Source of the DNA: Angiostrongylus vasorum
Lineage: Eukaryota; Nematoda; Chromadorea; Rhabditida; Metastrongylidae
Assembly (NCBI GenBank): GCA_018806985.1
Contig: JADANN010000380.1
Coordinates: forward strand, 1,924,501 to 1,988,500
DNA: 64,000 nucleotides
Reading direction: 5' to 3'
Positions within the stretch are counted from its first letter, which is position 1. Every line of letters begins with the position of its first letter. This document shows positions 12,001 through 23,439 of this stretch, one piece after another. Under the pieces are notes generated by a model. The model saw only the letters and a list, made by a program, of their open reading frames with translations, was not told where the DNA came from and did no database searches. Made by a program: the position numbers and the translations under genes.

Positions 12001-15000
12001 CTGTTTTAAACAGTAACGCTAGAGATTTGATAAAGCCGCAAATTTTTTTGGAAAGAAGAAAAGTTAAATGCGAGTTGCTAACAAAGGTCTTATTAGAAGG
12101 CGTCCTACAGTTTGTCATACATCACAATATTTACCTTCTTATTTGCTGCCTATTATTTTTTACAGTAGGGTATCACGTGAGATACAGCAACAATGATGCT
12201 GAGATATTTGCAGAACGTGGACCCCAGGCCAGATTCGAACCAACGATTACACTTTCCGGTGGTCATGTGTTACCCACTACACCAGAAAAAGCGAACTGCA
12301 ACACCAAGGGAAAGAAAAAAATAATGGGTAGCAAATAAAAAGCTAAACATTTTGGCTTCGACAACAGCCTCAGCTTAATTGAGTTCACTGTTGATATAGG
12401 CTTCCCAGATCATTCTCGTTGAAGAGTGATTGTTAATGGCAGCGTTTAATAGAAAACAGACTGAGAGAAAGGCGATGTAAGGGTCTCAGTGGTGGAGTGG
12501 GTAACACGTGAGCCTCCAGAAAGGGTATTCGTGGGTTCCAATCCGGCCTGGAATCCAAGTTTTGCAAACATCTCCACATTGTTACGGTTACATCTCATAT
12601 AGCAACTATACAGTTTGTTCCAGTGTCAAACAGTAACCTGATGGGCGTTAAGCACTTTTCTGATCGTTCATGAAATAGTTGGAAAAGAAAGCGTTTTAGA
12701 ACACTGCGTTGACTTAGAAGTGCACTGCACTAAGTCGTCCATCAAATGTGCGGGATATTTATACTGTTATAATGATTCCTCCCAACGGTTTACCGCCTCA
12801 TCGTGGCTGGGAGGTGTTCCTGGGTGTCGGACTGCGATGTACAGCAAGGGGATTCGTTCCCCCGGCAGGGTCTCCCAAGCTGAGAAGGAGTCCGGCGTTT
12901 CCATCAGGAAGCCTAGCTAAGAGTAAACCAATACCAGGATCCGCCACCGTCTTGGTATCCAAAGTCGGATGGTGGCAAATCTCCCTCTGATCCACAAGGG
13001 CTGCGACTGCCCGTGGTGGTGAAGACCTGGGAGCAAACTTTCGCCAGGCTGACCGCGGGATTCCAGGGAGCCAGAATGGCTTAACCAGAAATCTCCGATA
13101 AATGGCGATTATGCTGGGGCCCGCACAACCAGTGAGGACGGGCCGTTCAAGTGTCAAGTCAAGTTATAATGATTTTGTATGAAGTTGAAGCCACACCTTT
13201 ACAAAAAACTCAAAAGCTGAAATAGAAAGTTGGAATAACGACCGTTCGGATTCTCTCACAAAACGGCTGTTACGCTGCGGCTTTGTAAGTCGGGAAGACA
13301 AACAACACAGCAAGATCCTGTTGTCGTACTTCCTGTGTTCACTCATGATCACTTTGTTCCTCAACTATTCCCAATTTCTGAACATATTGAAATTTTTATC
13401 ACTATATTTTTAATTTTATACAACCCTTCCCCACGTATGCTGTGTGGATTCCAGAAATTCTCACATTCTATTCGTTTCCTCGCATCTATCATCCACGAAG
13501 GTTTTCCAACTTTTACGTGTGATTTCGCCTGCTGCTTGAGAATTTTCGTTTCATCTTGATTGTCATATGCTGGTCGAGTCGATTCTCATTGGAATCCTGA
13601 GATAGCAGGGTTGGAACGTCCCCAATTTTTCTGCAGAGAGTGATTTTTTCGCAGACAAGTCCGTACCAATTTTCCGACCTCGGAGGGATGGGATGCTTAG
13701 TGATTATAGATCGAACCAACACCGTGCTTTTGGTGATCGGCATCACTACTACTATGCCATCCGCTCCCTGAAGACGGTGAAGTATTTAGAAAAAAGGTGA
13801 TTTCAGCATTTTACATACTGTGTAGGATATCAAAGACATGTATCTTTTTAAGGCTACTGGTCATCAGATATAGCAACTCTAATTAGGCCGTGGTTTGGCT
13901 CTGAACCACTACGGACCAAATGAACTTACTGTCGTTATTCTGTGGAAGCAGTTATCTTTATAGACGATTTTAATACAACAGAACAAATCTGCTAAACGAA
14001 TAGACAAACAAGGAGAAAAAAATAGGTTAAAATTGAAACTATTGAGAATTAGAAAGCGTTCTTCCACATATTCAGATGGTAAAGTGTCTCCAGATACGAT
14101 TACTGCAGGGACACGACTGAGTTTTCACCTACAGGTACAGTATGCCAGCGTTTCACCGTATCCCTATCCCTACACTTGGAAATGATATTAACCCTACATC
14201 TGCGAGCAAACCAAGTGGCTATGTGGTGGTCAACTGCGTTGGAGACTCACCTTTTTGCTGTATTCCACAGCGGCCGGACTCATTCCGTCCAATCGGACGC
14301 AGTTTTCGGCCAGAACGGCTCGCATCCTCTTGCCGAGCTCGGGTGACTTCGCCGTGACGGCATCGATCATCTCGCCAACCTCGTCGAAACATGCGTGCTT
14401 GGCGAACACCTTGAAAAAATCCATTGTTCTTCAGTCTTACTCTTCATTGGATCACTAATCTCATAATCAACAAATTGTAACGAATAGCTTTTTCAGTGAA
14501 AATTCTCTATGGATCCATAATGATGTTGAGATATTCTCAAAACTTTGGGCCCAAGCCAGATTCGAGGCCACGACTACCTTCTCTTTACTCGATGGAGTCC
14601 TTTCCTATTTTAAAGAGCGTTTAGAAATAAAAACGATAAAGGATAAAGCTCTTGGCGTTGATCAATCCCTGAGGGAGCAGTCATGCATTCGACTTCATTA
14701 ATCATCGTTTAGAGGTGATTTAATGCAGACATGGCCTTCACAATCACTCGCGGTGGCCTACCGATATATCGAGCCAGTGCTGCTATCCTCTCAGACAAGT
14801 CTGGTACCAATTTGCTCACCCGGTAGGGATGGAAGGCTTGGTGGACCATGGGCGTGGGAATAGACCCCATGTGTGCAGGGTGCCTTCGACCACTGCGTCA
14901 CACACGACCGTCATTTTTTAGAAATACTCAAAACCAGAATTCTTGCCCAGTAATTTGGACGTAAAATACATACGTATATAAGGCTAAATCAAATTTCTTC

Positions 15001-15300
15001 AAAAAGTGAATGACAATAAAATAGCCCTCATCTAAAGCCGTTCATGCCCATACTTCGAATGGAGCTTGCGAATTAAAAATTTTACAATACTACGCAATTA
15101 ATTCCTTCCCAATCGCTTTCACTCACTTTCACTTAGTTTCTCTTCTTGCTTAGTTTCTTCCAGTACTTCTCAAATATGCTAGTTTCCTACTCATTGTGGA
15201 TTTATAAGAAATATGATCTTAAAACGAACCTCTTTTAAAATCTCGGATTCCGGTTTTGTGACGCTTTCGGCGAAGTCGAGGTTCTCCTTTGGGAAGAGTT
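9089..15300 (-). CDS. Fatty-acid and retinol-binding (FAR) family protein, 5' exon(s) not found
   Basis: FAR proteins are small, secreted, all-helical lipid carriers known only from nematodes. Minus-strand exons are 15230-15300, 14251-14409, 10277-10369 and 9089-9148 (stop TGA). The first encodes LFPKENLDFAESVTK...EILKE and the second VFAKHACFDEVGEMIDAV, then TAKSPELGKRMRAV and LDGMSPAAVEYSKK. The third encodes VIHFVTHVMCSLTLGKQF, then CFDEAVKLHNDFQ. The last encodes KLSAEDQAALKKRNPDVEF. All four join in phase 0. The KSPEL and LS(P/A)E patterns and helix spacing match FAR. The second exon's acceptor is TTTTTTCAAG; an ATG at 14424 just upstream is then intronic. The acceptor of the first exon is weak. 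The secretion signal and start lie further 5' and were not located. The 3.9-kb and 4-kb introns carry many repeats. The alternative is a decayed paralogue. Confidence 0.72.
9367..9642 (+). repeat. Family B SINE-like copy, left arm of an inverted pair
   Basis: Head GTGCAGCGCAGTGGTCGG (A-box-like), GGGGATCGATCCCCGC (B-box-like), central domain CATCCGGGTTCGGCAAAGTT, body, and tail GAGCTTTATCCTTTTTATTG. It lies in a FAR intron. Confidence 0.85.
9703..9992 (-). repeat. Family B SINE-like copy, right arm of an inverted pair
   Basis: On the plus strand it begins with the reversed tail (AAGGATAAAAGGATAAAGCT) and ends in the reversed head (CCACTGCGCCCATACACGCC). It stands tail to tail with the copy at 9367, about 60 nt apart. 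Confidence 0.85.
10380..12120. other. FAR intron without recognised genes
   Basis: AT-rich. A 145-codon plus-strand ORF (11502-11939) has no recognisable motif and includes CTTCCAGAGAAGTCTGGTAC, which resembles the SINE central domain. I treat the ORF as non-genic. Confidence 0.4.
12125..12620. repeat. Family A repeats, two copies in opposite orientation
   Basis: 12125-12345 starts TTTGCTGCCTATTATTTTTT and contains GATGCTGAGATATTTGCAGA. 12345-12600 reads as the reverse orientation, with tRNA-like boxes TGGTGGAGTGGGTAACACG and GTGGGTTCCAATCC near 12490-12545. Confidence 0.7.
12772..13167 (+). repeat. Family D repeat
   Basis: A well-preserved copy: CAACGGTTTACCGCCTCATC at the left end, the CCAATACCAGGATCCGCCAC block, CACAAGGGCTGCGACTGCCC, and the tail GGCCGTTCAAGTGTCAAGTC. 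Confidence 0.82.
13425..13765 (-). repeat. Decayed family C SINE-like copy
   Basis: Reverse-strand match to the 31049 and 63238 copies: CATCCACGAAGGTTTTCCAA, TTCATCTTGATTGTCATATG, ATTGGAATCCTGAGATAGCA and GACAAGTCCGTACCAATTTT. Confidence 0.6.
14627..14912 (-). repeat. Family B SINE-like copy
   Basis: Reversed tail AACGATAAAGGATAAAGCTC, central domain CAGACAAGTCTGGTACCAAT and reversed head CCACTGCGTCACACACGACC. It lies in the FAR intron between its first two exons. A short family A-like scrap (14515-14600) precedes it. Confidence 0.8.
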
Positions 15301-15969
15301 CTCAATTTTTTTTTATGAATTTAAAGCTTTGCAACTTCCGAAACAAAGCCCTTCAAACCTACTGGTCGGGCGTTTGGTGAAAAAAATTAGTTTGCCATTT
15401 TAAACCTACTGTGTTATCTTGTGCAAAACAAGAATAATATGGTGGTTTCAGAACAAAAAAAAATGGGAAAAAAACCAACTTTTCACGAGTGGTGGCAGAG
15501 TGCCAATCATTTTGAATCGGTACTTGCCTTGATGGGAATCTGATGAGAAGGAACAGTCTTAATCGATTCTTGAGAAGAGGGAAAACTCCGAAGAAATTCA
15601 ATAATGTTGGTAACAAGAGGAGAAAAATCAGAGGCGTAAGACAGACGCAGATAAAAAGAACGAGAAAAAAAGGATAGAACGCGTTGTGCTCTTATTATGA
15701 GGGAAAATACAGGAAGAATGTGATGTGAAGAAAAAATTCTAGCAGATCGTAGGAAACGTTTCTGCCATTGCTTTTTGCTGGTTCTGAAACTTTCATATTA
15801 TTATGCCTTTCGATAGGTTGTATGTAAACTCTGTGGAAACCTTCCTGGCGACTTGATAATCTCGGCTTGAAATAAACTAAAAAAAATTGGCCTGCATTTC
15901 TGATCGCAAAAACTGCTTAATTTCTAATCCAATAACTAGTCCGCTGACACCGTCTACAAATCCGTTTTC

Positions 15970-16281
15970 TATAGGGATAAAAGGATTAAATAAAAGGATA
16001 AAGCATAAAGCTCTCAGCGTTGATCAATTCGTGAAAGATGTGCCATGCATTCGATTTCAATAAGCATCGTTTGGAGGTGATTGAATGCGTATCCGGCCTT
16101 TACAATGACCCGTGGTGAACCACCTCAACCTCTATTGAGCCAGTGCTGCTACCCTCCCAGAGAAGTCTGGTACCATTTTGCCGACCCCGGAGGGATGGAA
16201 GGCTTGGGGGGTCATAGGCACGCGGATGGATTCCATGTGTGTGTTGTAGAGCGCCTCCGACCACGGCGCCATACGCGCCCG
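15970..16281 (-). repeat. Family B SINE-like copy
   Basis: Tail repeats GGATAAAAGGATTAAATAAA, the CATGCATTCGATTTCAATAA block, AGAAGTCTGGTACCATTTTG, and head CCACGGCGCCATACGCGCCC, all in reverse orientation. Confidence 0.82.
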
Positions 16282-16489
16282 TTAGAAGTTAAAAAGAATT
16301 AAGTACTGAGATAAAATCTAAAAAAGTATTTTCTTCTAGAGTTAACTAGTCAGCAATAAGAACAGTAGAAATTTAGATTGAAAAAAAAGGCACCAGGAAT
16401 TCCACCTGATACTAATCCCGTCTTCTGCATAACAGACTGTCAACCATGAGAACAAGTAATTCTGGATAGCAATCAACCTAGAACCGTCT

Positions 16490-16700
16490 TGTATAAAAAA
16501 GGCAGTGCTGCTATAGGCTGCCCACCCAATTTTACTCAACACGACCATTATGAAAATCCAGAGCGCAAGGAGAAACAACTGCTGTGGAGAACCCACTCAT
16601 ATCATCACTCTGAAGAAGGCGAAACCGCCGAAACGTTAGCAATGATAAAGGTTTCCAACAAACTCATGCAAGTTTGTCAGCAAATAAAGAATTGTCCGAG
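16490..16700 (+). repeat. Hammerhead-core repeat, copy 1 (core intact)
   Basis: The copy contains CTGAAGA at 16610-16616, a stem II of four G-C pairs (GGCG/CGCC, loop AAAC), GAAA at 16630-16633, and CGTT then AGC at 16634-16640. ATCATCACT (16601-16609) pairs with AGCAATGAT (16638-16646) as two base pairs, a 2x2 internal loop and five base pairs. This is the expected stem I shape of a hammerhead ribozyme. Confidence 0.6.
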
Positions 16701-18770
16701 AAATCACGCAAATCCATTCACTTTTGAGACCTAGTTCTAATACGACGATAATCCATCATGCTGTTTTTTAACGGTAAAGTTAGAACGTGCTGTGAGGAAT
16801 TTAGAAAGAATACGGTAGCGTTCTCGCCGTATTCAGCGCGCAAATTTTTCGGTTGGCACAAAACTTCTCTAGCGCTGATTTGAATCATTTGGCTGGTTCC
16901 CCATATAAATAGAAAACTCGCTTACACATACCCGCACACTTTAACGAGTTAAATACCTTCATTTGGAGGCGTAGTCATGTAGAAGTCACGTGACAAATAA
17001 TTTTTTTCTGCCGTTTTTTTTCGTCCTTTTTCTCTGTCAGAGGCTATCGCAAGTTTTTTTTAGTGACGATTTAAAGCTACACGTTACGAAATCAGAAAAG
17101 AGAGCGAATGTGTGAAGCACTTTGTAGTTAAAAAGGAATGAGGCAGGCGGGTTAAAAAAGGAAAAACATCGGAAAACGGTGGCTAAACAGATAGCCTGTA
17201 AGCTTAGAAATAGTCGTTAGTCAATGAAAATGCTGTTATTGGGTGGAAACACACTGCAGAGGTGCAGAGAGGTCCTATCTGAGCCGGAGCGATTTGTTCG
17301 CTGTGATCACGATCGGCCTTGAATCAGATTGAAGCGTCTCAACGTCAACCAATCAACCAATCACCTTGGACTTTGTCAGTTCATATTTGATATTAAGGAA
17401 ATTGAAACGGTGTGCGTGCCAGTTCTTAGCAACCACAACTAATTGATCCATCGCTTATTTGCATTCTGCAGGATTTCAAATATAACAGTTAACTACTAAA
17501 TGTGATTCTTTTTCTACTAAAGTGTAATGGGAACCGGTATTTGGAACATTGCCACGGATTTCGTTACACATAAGATTGACGACCGATGAATTTATTGAAG
17601 AGCGTTGTTGTCGCAAGATTTCGGAACTAGTTGGGGATTCCAGTTTTTCTTTCAATGTTCTTTTTCAGATACAAGCTTCGCCTGGTATACTCTTTGTGGT
17701 CTACATAGCACATTCTGGCCCCGTCAAGAGAAAATGCACTGAGAAAGAAAGAAAAAGATCTCACTCATTGGAAATTGAGCCTTTCAACAATATAAGAAAA
17801 TTTCGAAAAAAGAAATAAGAAAAAATTTAGTTCACCAAGAACGAGAAGAATGCAATACGAAAAAAGTAAGGGATGAGGTAAAGAGGAACAGAGTGAGAAT
17901 CGCGCCGAAGTGGACGCGAGGGCATTGATGAATTGCGCTGATTAAAATGAAAAAAGGGGTTCATCGTGGCTTTTTACTTGTTGTCCAGTACGGTTTGGTT
18001 TTTCCTGGAAGATCCGTGATCCAACTGACAGAATGGTATCAGTATCCACATTCTTTGATGCGATACGTGAAAAAAAAACTTGAAGCATCTCCATGACAAC
18101 AGAAGTCCGCAGAGAAATCATACTTTGAGCAAAACCGACTAAAGACCGCCATGGCGCTGTTTGTTCCAGGGCTACTACTCCCTTTTCACATTTATAGAAG
18201 ACGCTGCGAGTCGATCGATGATTATTACAACAGTTTTTCATCAACTACCGGATTCGCTTGCGGATTGACGAAAAATAGTATCGTTAAAGAATGTCGTCTG
18301 TGAAGAGGAAGAACAGACGGAATCACATGACACGATGGAATCTGCAGTAAACACCGTCCACTTGCTACCGTACGCCCGCCGACCGAACGAAGAACGACGA
18401 CGTTTGGCGAGCGGAACGACGAATACGACGATGCAACGCCCGACTGACGAAGAGGTGACTGAAAATCGAAGGACGTTGACAACATGGCGAGAACCAGCAC
18501 AGTGATAATAATTATAAGATCACGAAGGTGGTTGCCACGCGAACAGACAGGCATCAAATTTTGCCACTTCGGATCCGTAAAGCTCGTCTTCGTGTCGAAG
18601 TTTGATGATTCCTTTTATATTCTTTTCGCAAAACGTGTTGCTATAGAGCAGAAGTGGTCGTGAGCGATAGCAACTTCAAAAGTTACTACCAAGGGATGCG
18701 TTGAACGGAGACCTTGAAATGATTACGCACTCCAGGATTCCTTTCATCTCAAAGGGCTCTCGACAAACAT
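16700..18770. other. No gene recognised
   Basis: AT-rich intergenic DNA. The minus-strand ORF at 18225-18557 has a hydrophobic stretch (LIIIITVLVLAMLS) but no family match and no clear splice partner. A missing FAR signal-peptide exon could lie here, but nothing proves it. Confidence 0.4.
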
Positions 18771-19250
18771 GTGAATCATTGCGTGAAACTAAGCACAACG
18801 ATAAAAAGATTTTCGCAAAACTTCTGGAAAGGGAAGTCGTGGTTCGATCTGGCCTAGGATCCAAGTTTTGCGAATATCTCAGCATCATTGTGGTTGATTT
18901 TGCATACCTGCTGTGAAAATTGTTAGGCAGTAAATAAAAAAGCAAACATTGTGATTTCGACTGCAGCCTCAGCTTAACTGTATTCAATGTCAATATGGGC
19001 TCCGCAGATCAATCCCTTTGATGGACGATTGCTGATGGCACTAGTAGATAAAAAACTAGCGGAGAGGAACGCGGAGCAAGGGGGACTCCGTGGTGCAGTG
19101 GGTAATGCGCGATCCCCGGAAAGGGCAATTGTGGTTCGATCTCTTCCGGGGTCCAAGTTTTGCGAATATCTCAACATCGTTGGGGTTGATTTCGCATAAC
19201 ACTCTTCCATGAAAATTGCTAGGCAGAAAATAAAAAAAGTAAACATTTTC
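18770..19250 (-). repeat. Family A repeats, two copies in tandem
   Basis: Both read in reverse: GGTTCGATCTGGCCTAGGAT at 18841, and TGGTGCAGTGGGTAATGCG with GTGGTTCGATCTCTTCCGG at 19092-19150. The A-box and B-box-like blocks are clearest in the second copy. Each ends in a ...GGCAGTAAATAAAAAAG-type tail. Confidence 0.72.
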
Positions 19251-19259
19251 TGAAATTTT

Positions 19260-20860
19260 AACAGTTCTAAAACACCAACTAAGCGTTCATGCTGTTTTCC
19301 GAGTGTTGTATACAGCTGGAATTCCTCTTGATAAATTCCATATTTATTTGCCACCGCCAGAAAAATTTTTTGGGCTTTCTTATGCCTTGTGGACTCGTAT
19401 CTGTAATTACCTTTTCTTGGTATCATATGTGTTATATTTAATTAAATTCCTGGAGATGTTCTTAGATGTCGAACAGCCATGCAAAGCTGCGAGCTGGTCT
19501 CACCATCAGGGTCACCCACATTGATTAAGGATATGACGTTCCCACCAAGAAGACCAAATAGGGGGCAAACGTATTTTTACGGCAGAATTAACCACTGTTG
19601 GAAACATAGAAATGGAAAACTTCGTTAGAAAATTACAACGTTCTTAGTGTCCATTGAATGCGGTGTGCCTAGTGGATTCTTCACTGAACAACAAGGACCA
19701 GAGAGGAATTTTGCTAGTACCCACTCTAATTGAGTCCTCTTTATCAGCTTCATTCTTACTTCCGTACAGAACCAGATGCTAAACTCCTAGCTCCTCCATA
19801 TTTCCAGCTGTTAACTGTACACCGGCCTTTCGAAGAACTTTTTCTTTGCTAGTCTTTTGTACTTAATAGACGAACTCAAATTTTTGGACCGAACCTATTA
19901 AGTCGAAGTTTCTGTGAACATTTTGGAACGGAGAATTTGGATTGGTTTGCAGAAATGAGGAGCTTTTGGTTTCAAATTCTGAGCTATTTTTGACGCATTT
20001 TTTGTTCGGTCATTAGGTTTTTGCTTAATTTTTAAACGCTTTTTACCAAAGCCTGTAATTAATTCGTGTTCATAGTGGTCATAAATCAAACATTAATTTC
20101 TTCAAGATCCCAAAATTGTTGAAAGAATGCGTAGAATATATGTTTGCTAAAATGCGAGTGGATACATTCAGGCATTTTGCCAGCTCTCAATAATTTCACT
20201 TTTGAAAAAAAGCTGACCAGCGTAGGACACAATGAATACTGTATGTTCCACATCAGTAGCTTGAGTGAATTCAAGGACAGTGAATGGGAGCAGAAGCGAA
20301 CTTGTGTGAGATTGTGGAACGATGTAACCCCCTTCTCATCTAGCCAATCGAAGCACGGATTCCCTCGTCGATCTTTAAAGGACTCGAACGCATTTGGTAC
20401 GTGCTCCGTTCTGTACTCTGCAGCTTCATTACTCCCGCAACGTGAACGAAAGAACTCTGTTTCTTATGAAAACCTTTCGCATCCGTAGCCTTCAAATGAA
20501 GGCGAATTGACAAGCTTTCTCAAATTCTATTCAGAAACAATATTGCATATGAGGACAGAGTCATCCGTAAACGAAGATGCTGTGTTCGCCGGTCATCGAA
20601 CTTCACACTTCCTGTTTTCCTATTGCAGTTTTCGCATAACGTTCTTGATAGTGACCGTAAATTTTAGTGCAATGATACCACCTTGGCGGGACCCAGTCTC
20701 CACGCCGATGACAATTAGTAGCCAAGCCAATTAGCTCCTTTCACATCTTTTACCGGACCGCAGCCGTTTCATTGTTCTCAGGCATCCTTCGCACAATGTT
20801 GCGTTAATAGTAAGATTACTACGGTAATGGGAGCAGAATGCTGATGTTTCTTCAGACTGT
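19260..20860. other. No gene or repeat recognised
   Basis: AT-rich. Short ORFs only, without motifs or good splice sites. Confidence 0.4.
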
Positions 20861-20864
20861 TTAG

Positions 20865-21150
20865 CTTACACAAGATTGTTAAAAAACACTTCATTCGGCT
20901 TGCGTTTCGACGTCGTCGTCTTGCTAAGAGCCGTGATGGTCCCAGTAGATTGTCGACAGTCGTCCGTCCATGCGCTGTGTTTTTTCATCGAGTTTAATGA
21001 CCCTCTAGACCAGGGGATTCGAATCGCTGTGACTATGAAGATCCTCAACGGCTGTGGACAGTTGACTTGGATCATCGCCACTCTGAGAAAGACGAAAACG
21101 TCGAAACGTTAACCGAATAAGAAGTTTTACAACAGCCTTATGTAAGCTGC
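20865..21150. repeat. Hammerhead-core repeat with inverted ends (decayed cores)
   Basis: Left end GCTTACACAAGATTGTT mirrors right end ...CAGCCTTATGTAAGCTG. The left arm carries a reversed core (GCGTTTCGACGTCGTCGTCT). The right arm carries CTGAGAAAGACGAAAACGTC followed by GAAACGTTAACCGAATAAG. One core base (G8) is altered in the right arm. Confidence 0.6.
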
Positions 21151-21599
21151 CAAACCCAAGAAGATATATTGATTATTCACGCTGAGGTTAAGTGAGAGTT
21201 GGTTTAGAAAAGCAATGATGTTGTTGGATCGGAAGGCTATGGTAATCTTCAAACTCTCGGCTTCTCTTATCTCCTACTCCTAGCACTACCATAAAAAGGT
21301 CTGATGGGGCGAATGTATTTCAGTTAAATATTGTCAACAGCGGTATCTGCAAGAAATGTGGCTATAGAAGCAGTGCTTTCTAAATTTATCATACCTTCAA
21401 GGTTTCATTTCTCTGATTTTGCAGCGTTTGGTCCCACATGAAAACTGAACTGAAAGTTGATTAGTAATAGCGAGAGTGGATTTCGAAATATTGTTATTGC
21501 TCTTTGCTGGCTGATAATGATACTGACTTCTGCAGAACTGATTGTTCGGGAAAAACAAGTTACTATGACCGGACAATCACTACTACCAGCCATCAACAT

Positions 21600-21810
21600 C
21601 CTGCATAGAAGTGCACACCGAGTGAGTATGCCTCATTCGAGGAAATGGCCCGCTGAGGAAGACCTGACTCGACACGAAGGCGAAGCTGCTGCATCGAGAC
21701 GAGGAACAAGCGTGGACCATCGAGTCGGATCATCGGCCCTGATGAAGACGAAAACGTTGAAACGTTAGCCAAATAAAACTGTTTACCTACCTCGTGTAAG
21801 CTCATCAAAG
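21600..21810 (+). repeat. Hammerhead-core repeat, copy 2 (core intact)
   Basis: CTGATGA at 21739-21745, stem II GACG/CGTT with an AAAA loop, GAAA at 21759-21762, then CGTT and AGCC. It is followed by AAATAAAACTG and the family right end CCTCGTGTAAGCTC. Confidence 0.6.
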
Positions 21811-22319
21811 AAAGGAACCTGGAGGTTTCTGCATACAGGGTGCCAGTCGAAGTCGATTTACGAAGAAAATTTCGAGGTAGTAACGAGATCATTCAATAGT
21901 CATTTTTAATGACTTCATCATTTTCATTTTGACCTAGTTGTTCAGAACGAAATGAATGATTCAATTTATGAAAACTGCAAGTAGTTTTTTTCATTGTCAA
22001 TATAATTTCTCACTACTGAATGTTCAGCACATCATTTTGAAGCGCACATTTGGATTCATATTTTTGCCTTTTTTTATTAATACATTAATTTTACACTTGA
22101 GAGGCTTCCAGACAAGCCAAGTCAGCAGTGGATTTCTACAAAGAGCCGTTAAAAGCACCGAAGAATCCCCCCTACGGTAGGTGGTGTCATTACCAGCTGG
22201 TACAAGGCGTAACATTATTCCTAAAAACCGACCTCGGCATAAGTAATCAATATGTACTCTTATTAATGTTATATTGAGAAAAACAAACTATTATCAACGG
22301 ACGACCCCTATCAACAACA

Positions 22320-22530
22320 ACCGCCCTGTATAAAAGAGTGCTGTCGAGTGGGATTATTCCATTCGAGCGGAACTCCACTAGATTCGAATTGATGCGATCA
22401 CGACCACCCACGTCGGAAGAAGAAACAGCTGCGGACAGTCGACTCGGATCAATCCGGCTCTGAAAAGAAAGCGCCGAAACGTTAAGCGAATAAAATTTTT
22501 CCTATCATCCTCGTTTAAGCTTATCAGTGA
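22320..22530 (+). repeat. Hammerhead-core repeat, decayed
   Basis: CTGTATAAAAGAGTGCTGTC resembles the segment at 16490. The core reads CTGAAAAGAAAGCGCCGAAA followed by CGTTAAGCGAATAAAA. The right end is CCTCGTTTAAGC. Confidence 0.5.
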
Positions 22531-22782
22531 AAGTATACATATTGACTAGTCATGCCAAGGTTAAAGGGAAGGGTTCTTTTTTTTTGAAATGTGCTATATA
22601 GAATCCCCTCATATGGTGTCCTCACGTTTCATATTTAGCTTCCAGTGCTCTTAAACAAAAAGCATCATCTCCGCTCCTTTTTAGCGCGTGGTGTACCTCA
22701 AAGCTTCTACTGATTTCATTTCATTATGTGCAATGACGATTTTATAGGGAATCATGGCTTACTCCGTAGAGCTTTTTCTAAA

Positions 22783-23030
22783 CATAAGCCGTGGTGGGAG
22801 GCGCCCTGCAACGCACACATGAAATCTTTCCCCGCGCGCATGGCCTACCAAGCCTTACATCCCTCCGGGGTCAGCAAATTGGTACCAGACTTATCTGGGA
22901 GGATAGCAGCACTGGCTCGATACCAGATATGCATTCGGTCACTTCCAAACCATGCTTAATGAAGTCGAATGCATGACGAATCGTTCAGGGATTGATCAGC
23001 GCCGAGAGCTTTATCCCTTTTTTTTCATCT
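22783..23030 (+). repeat. Family B SINE-like copy, head truncated
   Basis: GGGAGGCGCCCTGCAACGCA, central domain CTCCGGGGTCAGCAAATTGG then TACCAGACTTATCTGGGAGG, body, and tail GAGCTTTATCCC. Confidence 0.8.
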
Positions 23031-23439
23031 TTTAACCGGAATACCAGCTTCTGATAGAAAGTTTCTGCGACTAACACGCGTCTTGTATTAGTGGAGTTGT
23101 CACTAAGGCTACTCTAGATCTTTACTAGATGGAAAGTCCTCAAATTTCAAGCTGACCGCACTCGTCCCGCCAACGTTTCCACACATCCTTTATGCTAACG
23201 TTTTGGCTAGTGATAACCGCGGATAATTGAGCAGGCTGCGATTTGGGACAGTAAAGAAGTCTATTACTACATATCTCCTGAAACAGTTCTTCGATGTTAC
23301 AAAAAGGGTATTACCATGCTGAAGCATCTCAGCATCCGCCATCAGCCAGTCCGTCAACTTAACCATTCCAATATTTGTACAGGCGACTTAGGATTAACCT
23401 TGGTACGGGTGATCAATGTTGTTTCTTTTATTGATAAAG

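Noticed and set aside
12480..12545. A true tRNA gene
   Set aside because: A-box and B-box-like blocks are present, but acceptor and anticodon stems do not close, and the block lies inside a dispersed repeat.
16610..16640. Reading CTGAAGAAGGCG...CGAAACGTTAGC as a protein-coding or rho-independent terminator motif
   Set aside because: It lies in no conserved frame across copies, and bacterial terminators are irrelevant here; the conserved unpaired bases fit a ribozyme better.
18225..18557. Signal-peptide exon of the FAR gene
   Set aside because: It has a hydrophobic run but no donor in the right phase; the link could not be supported.
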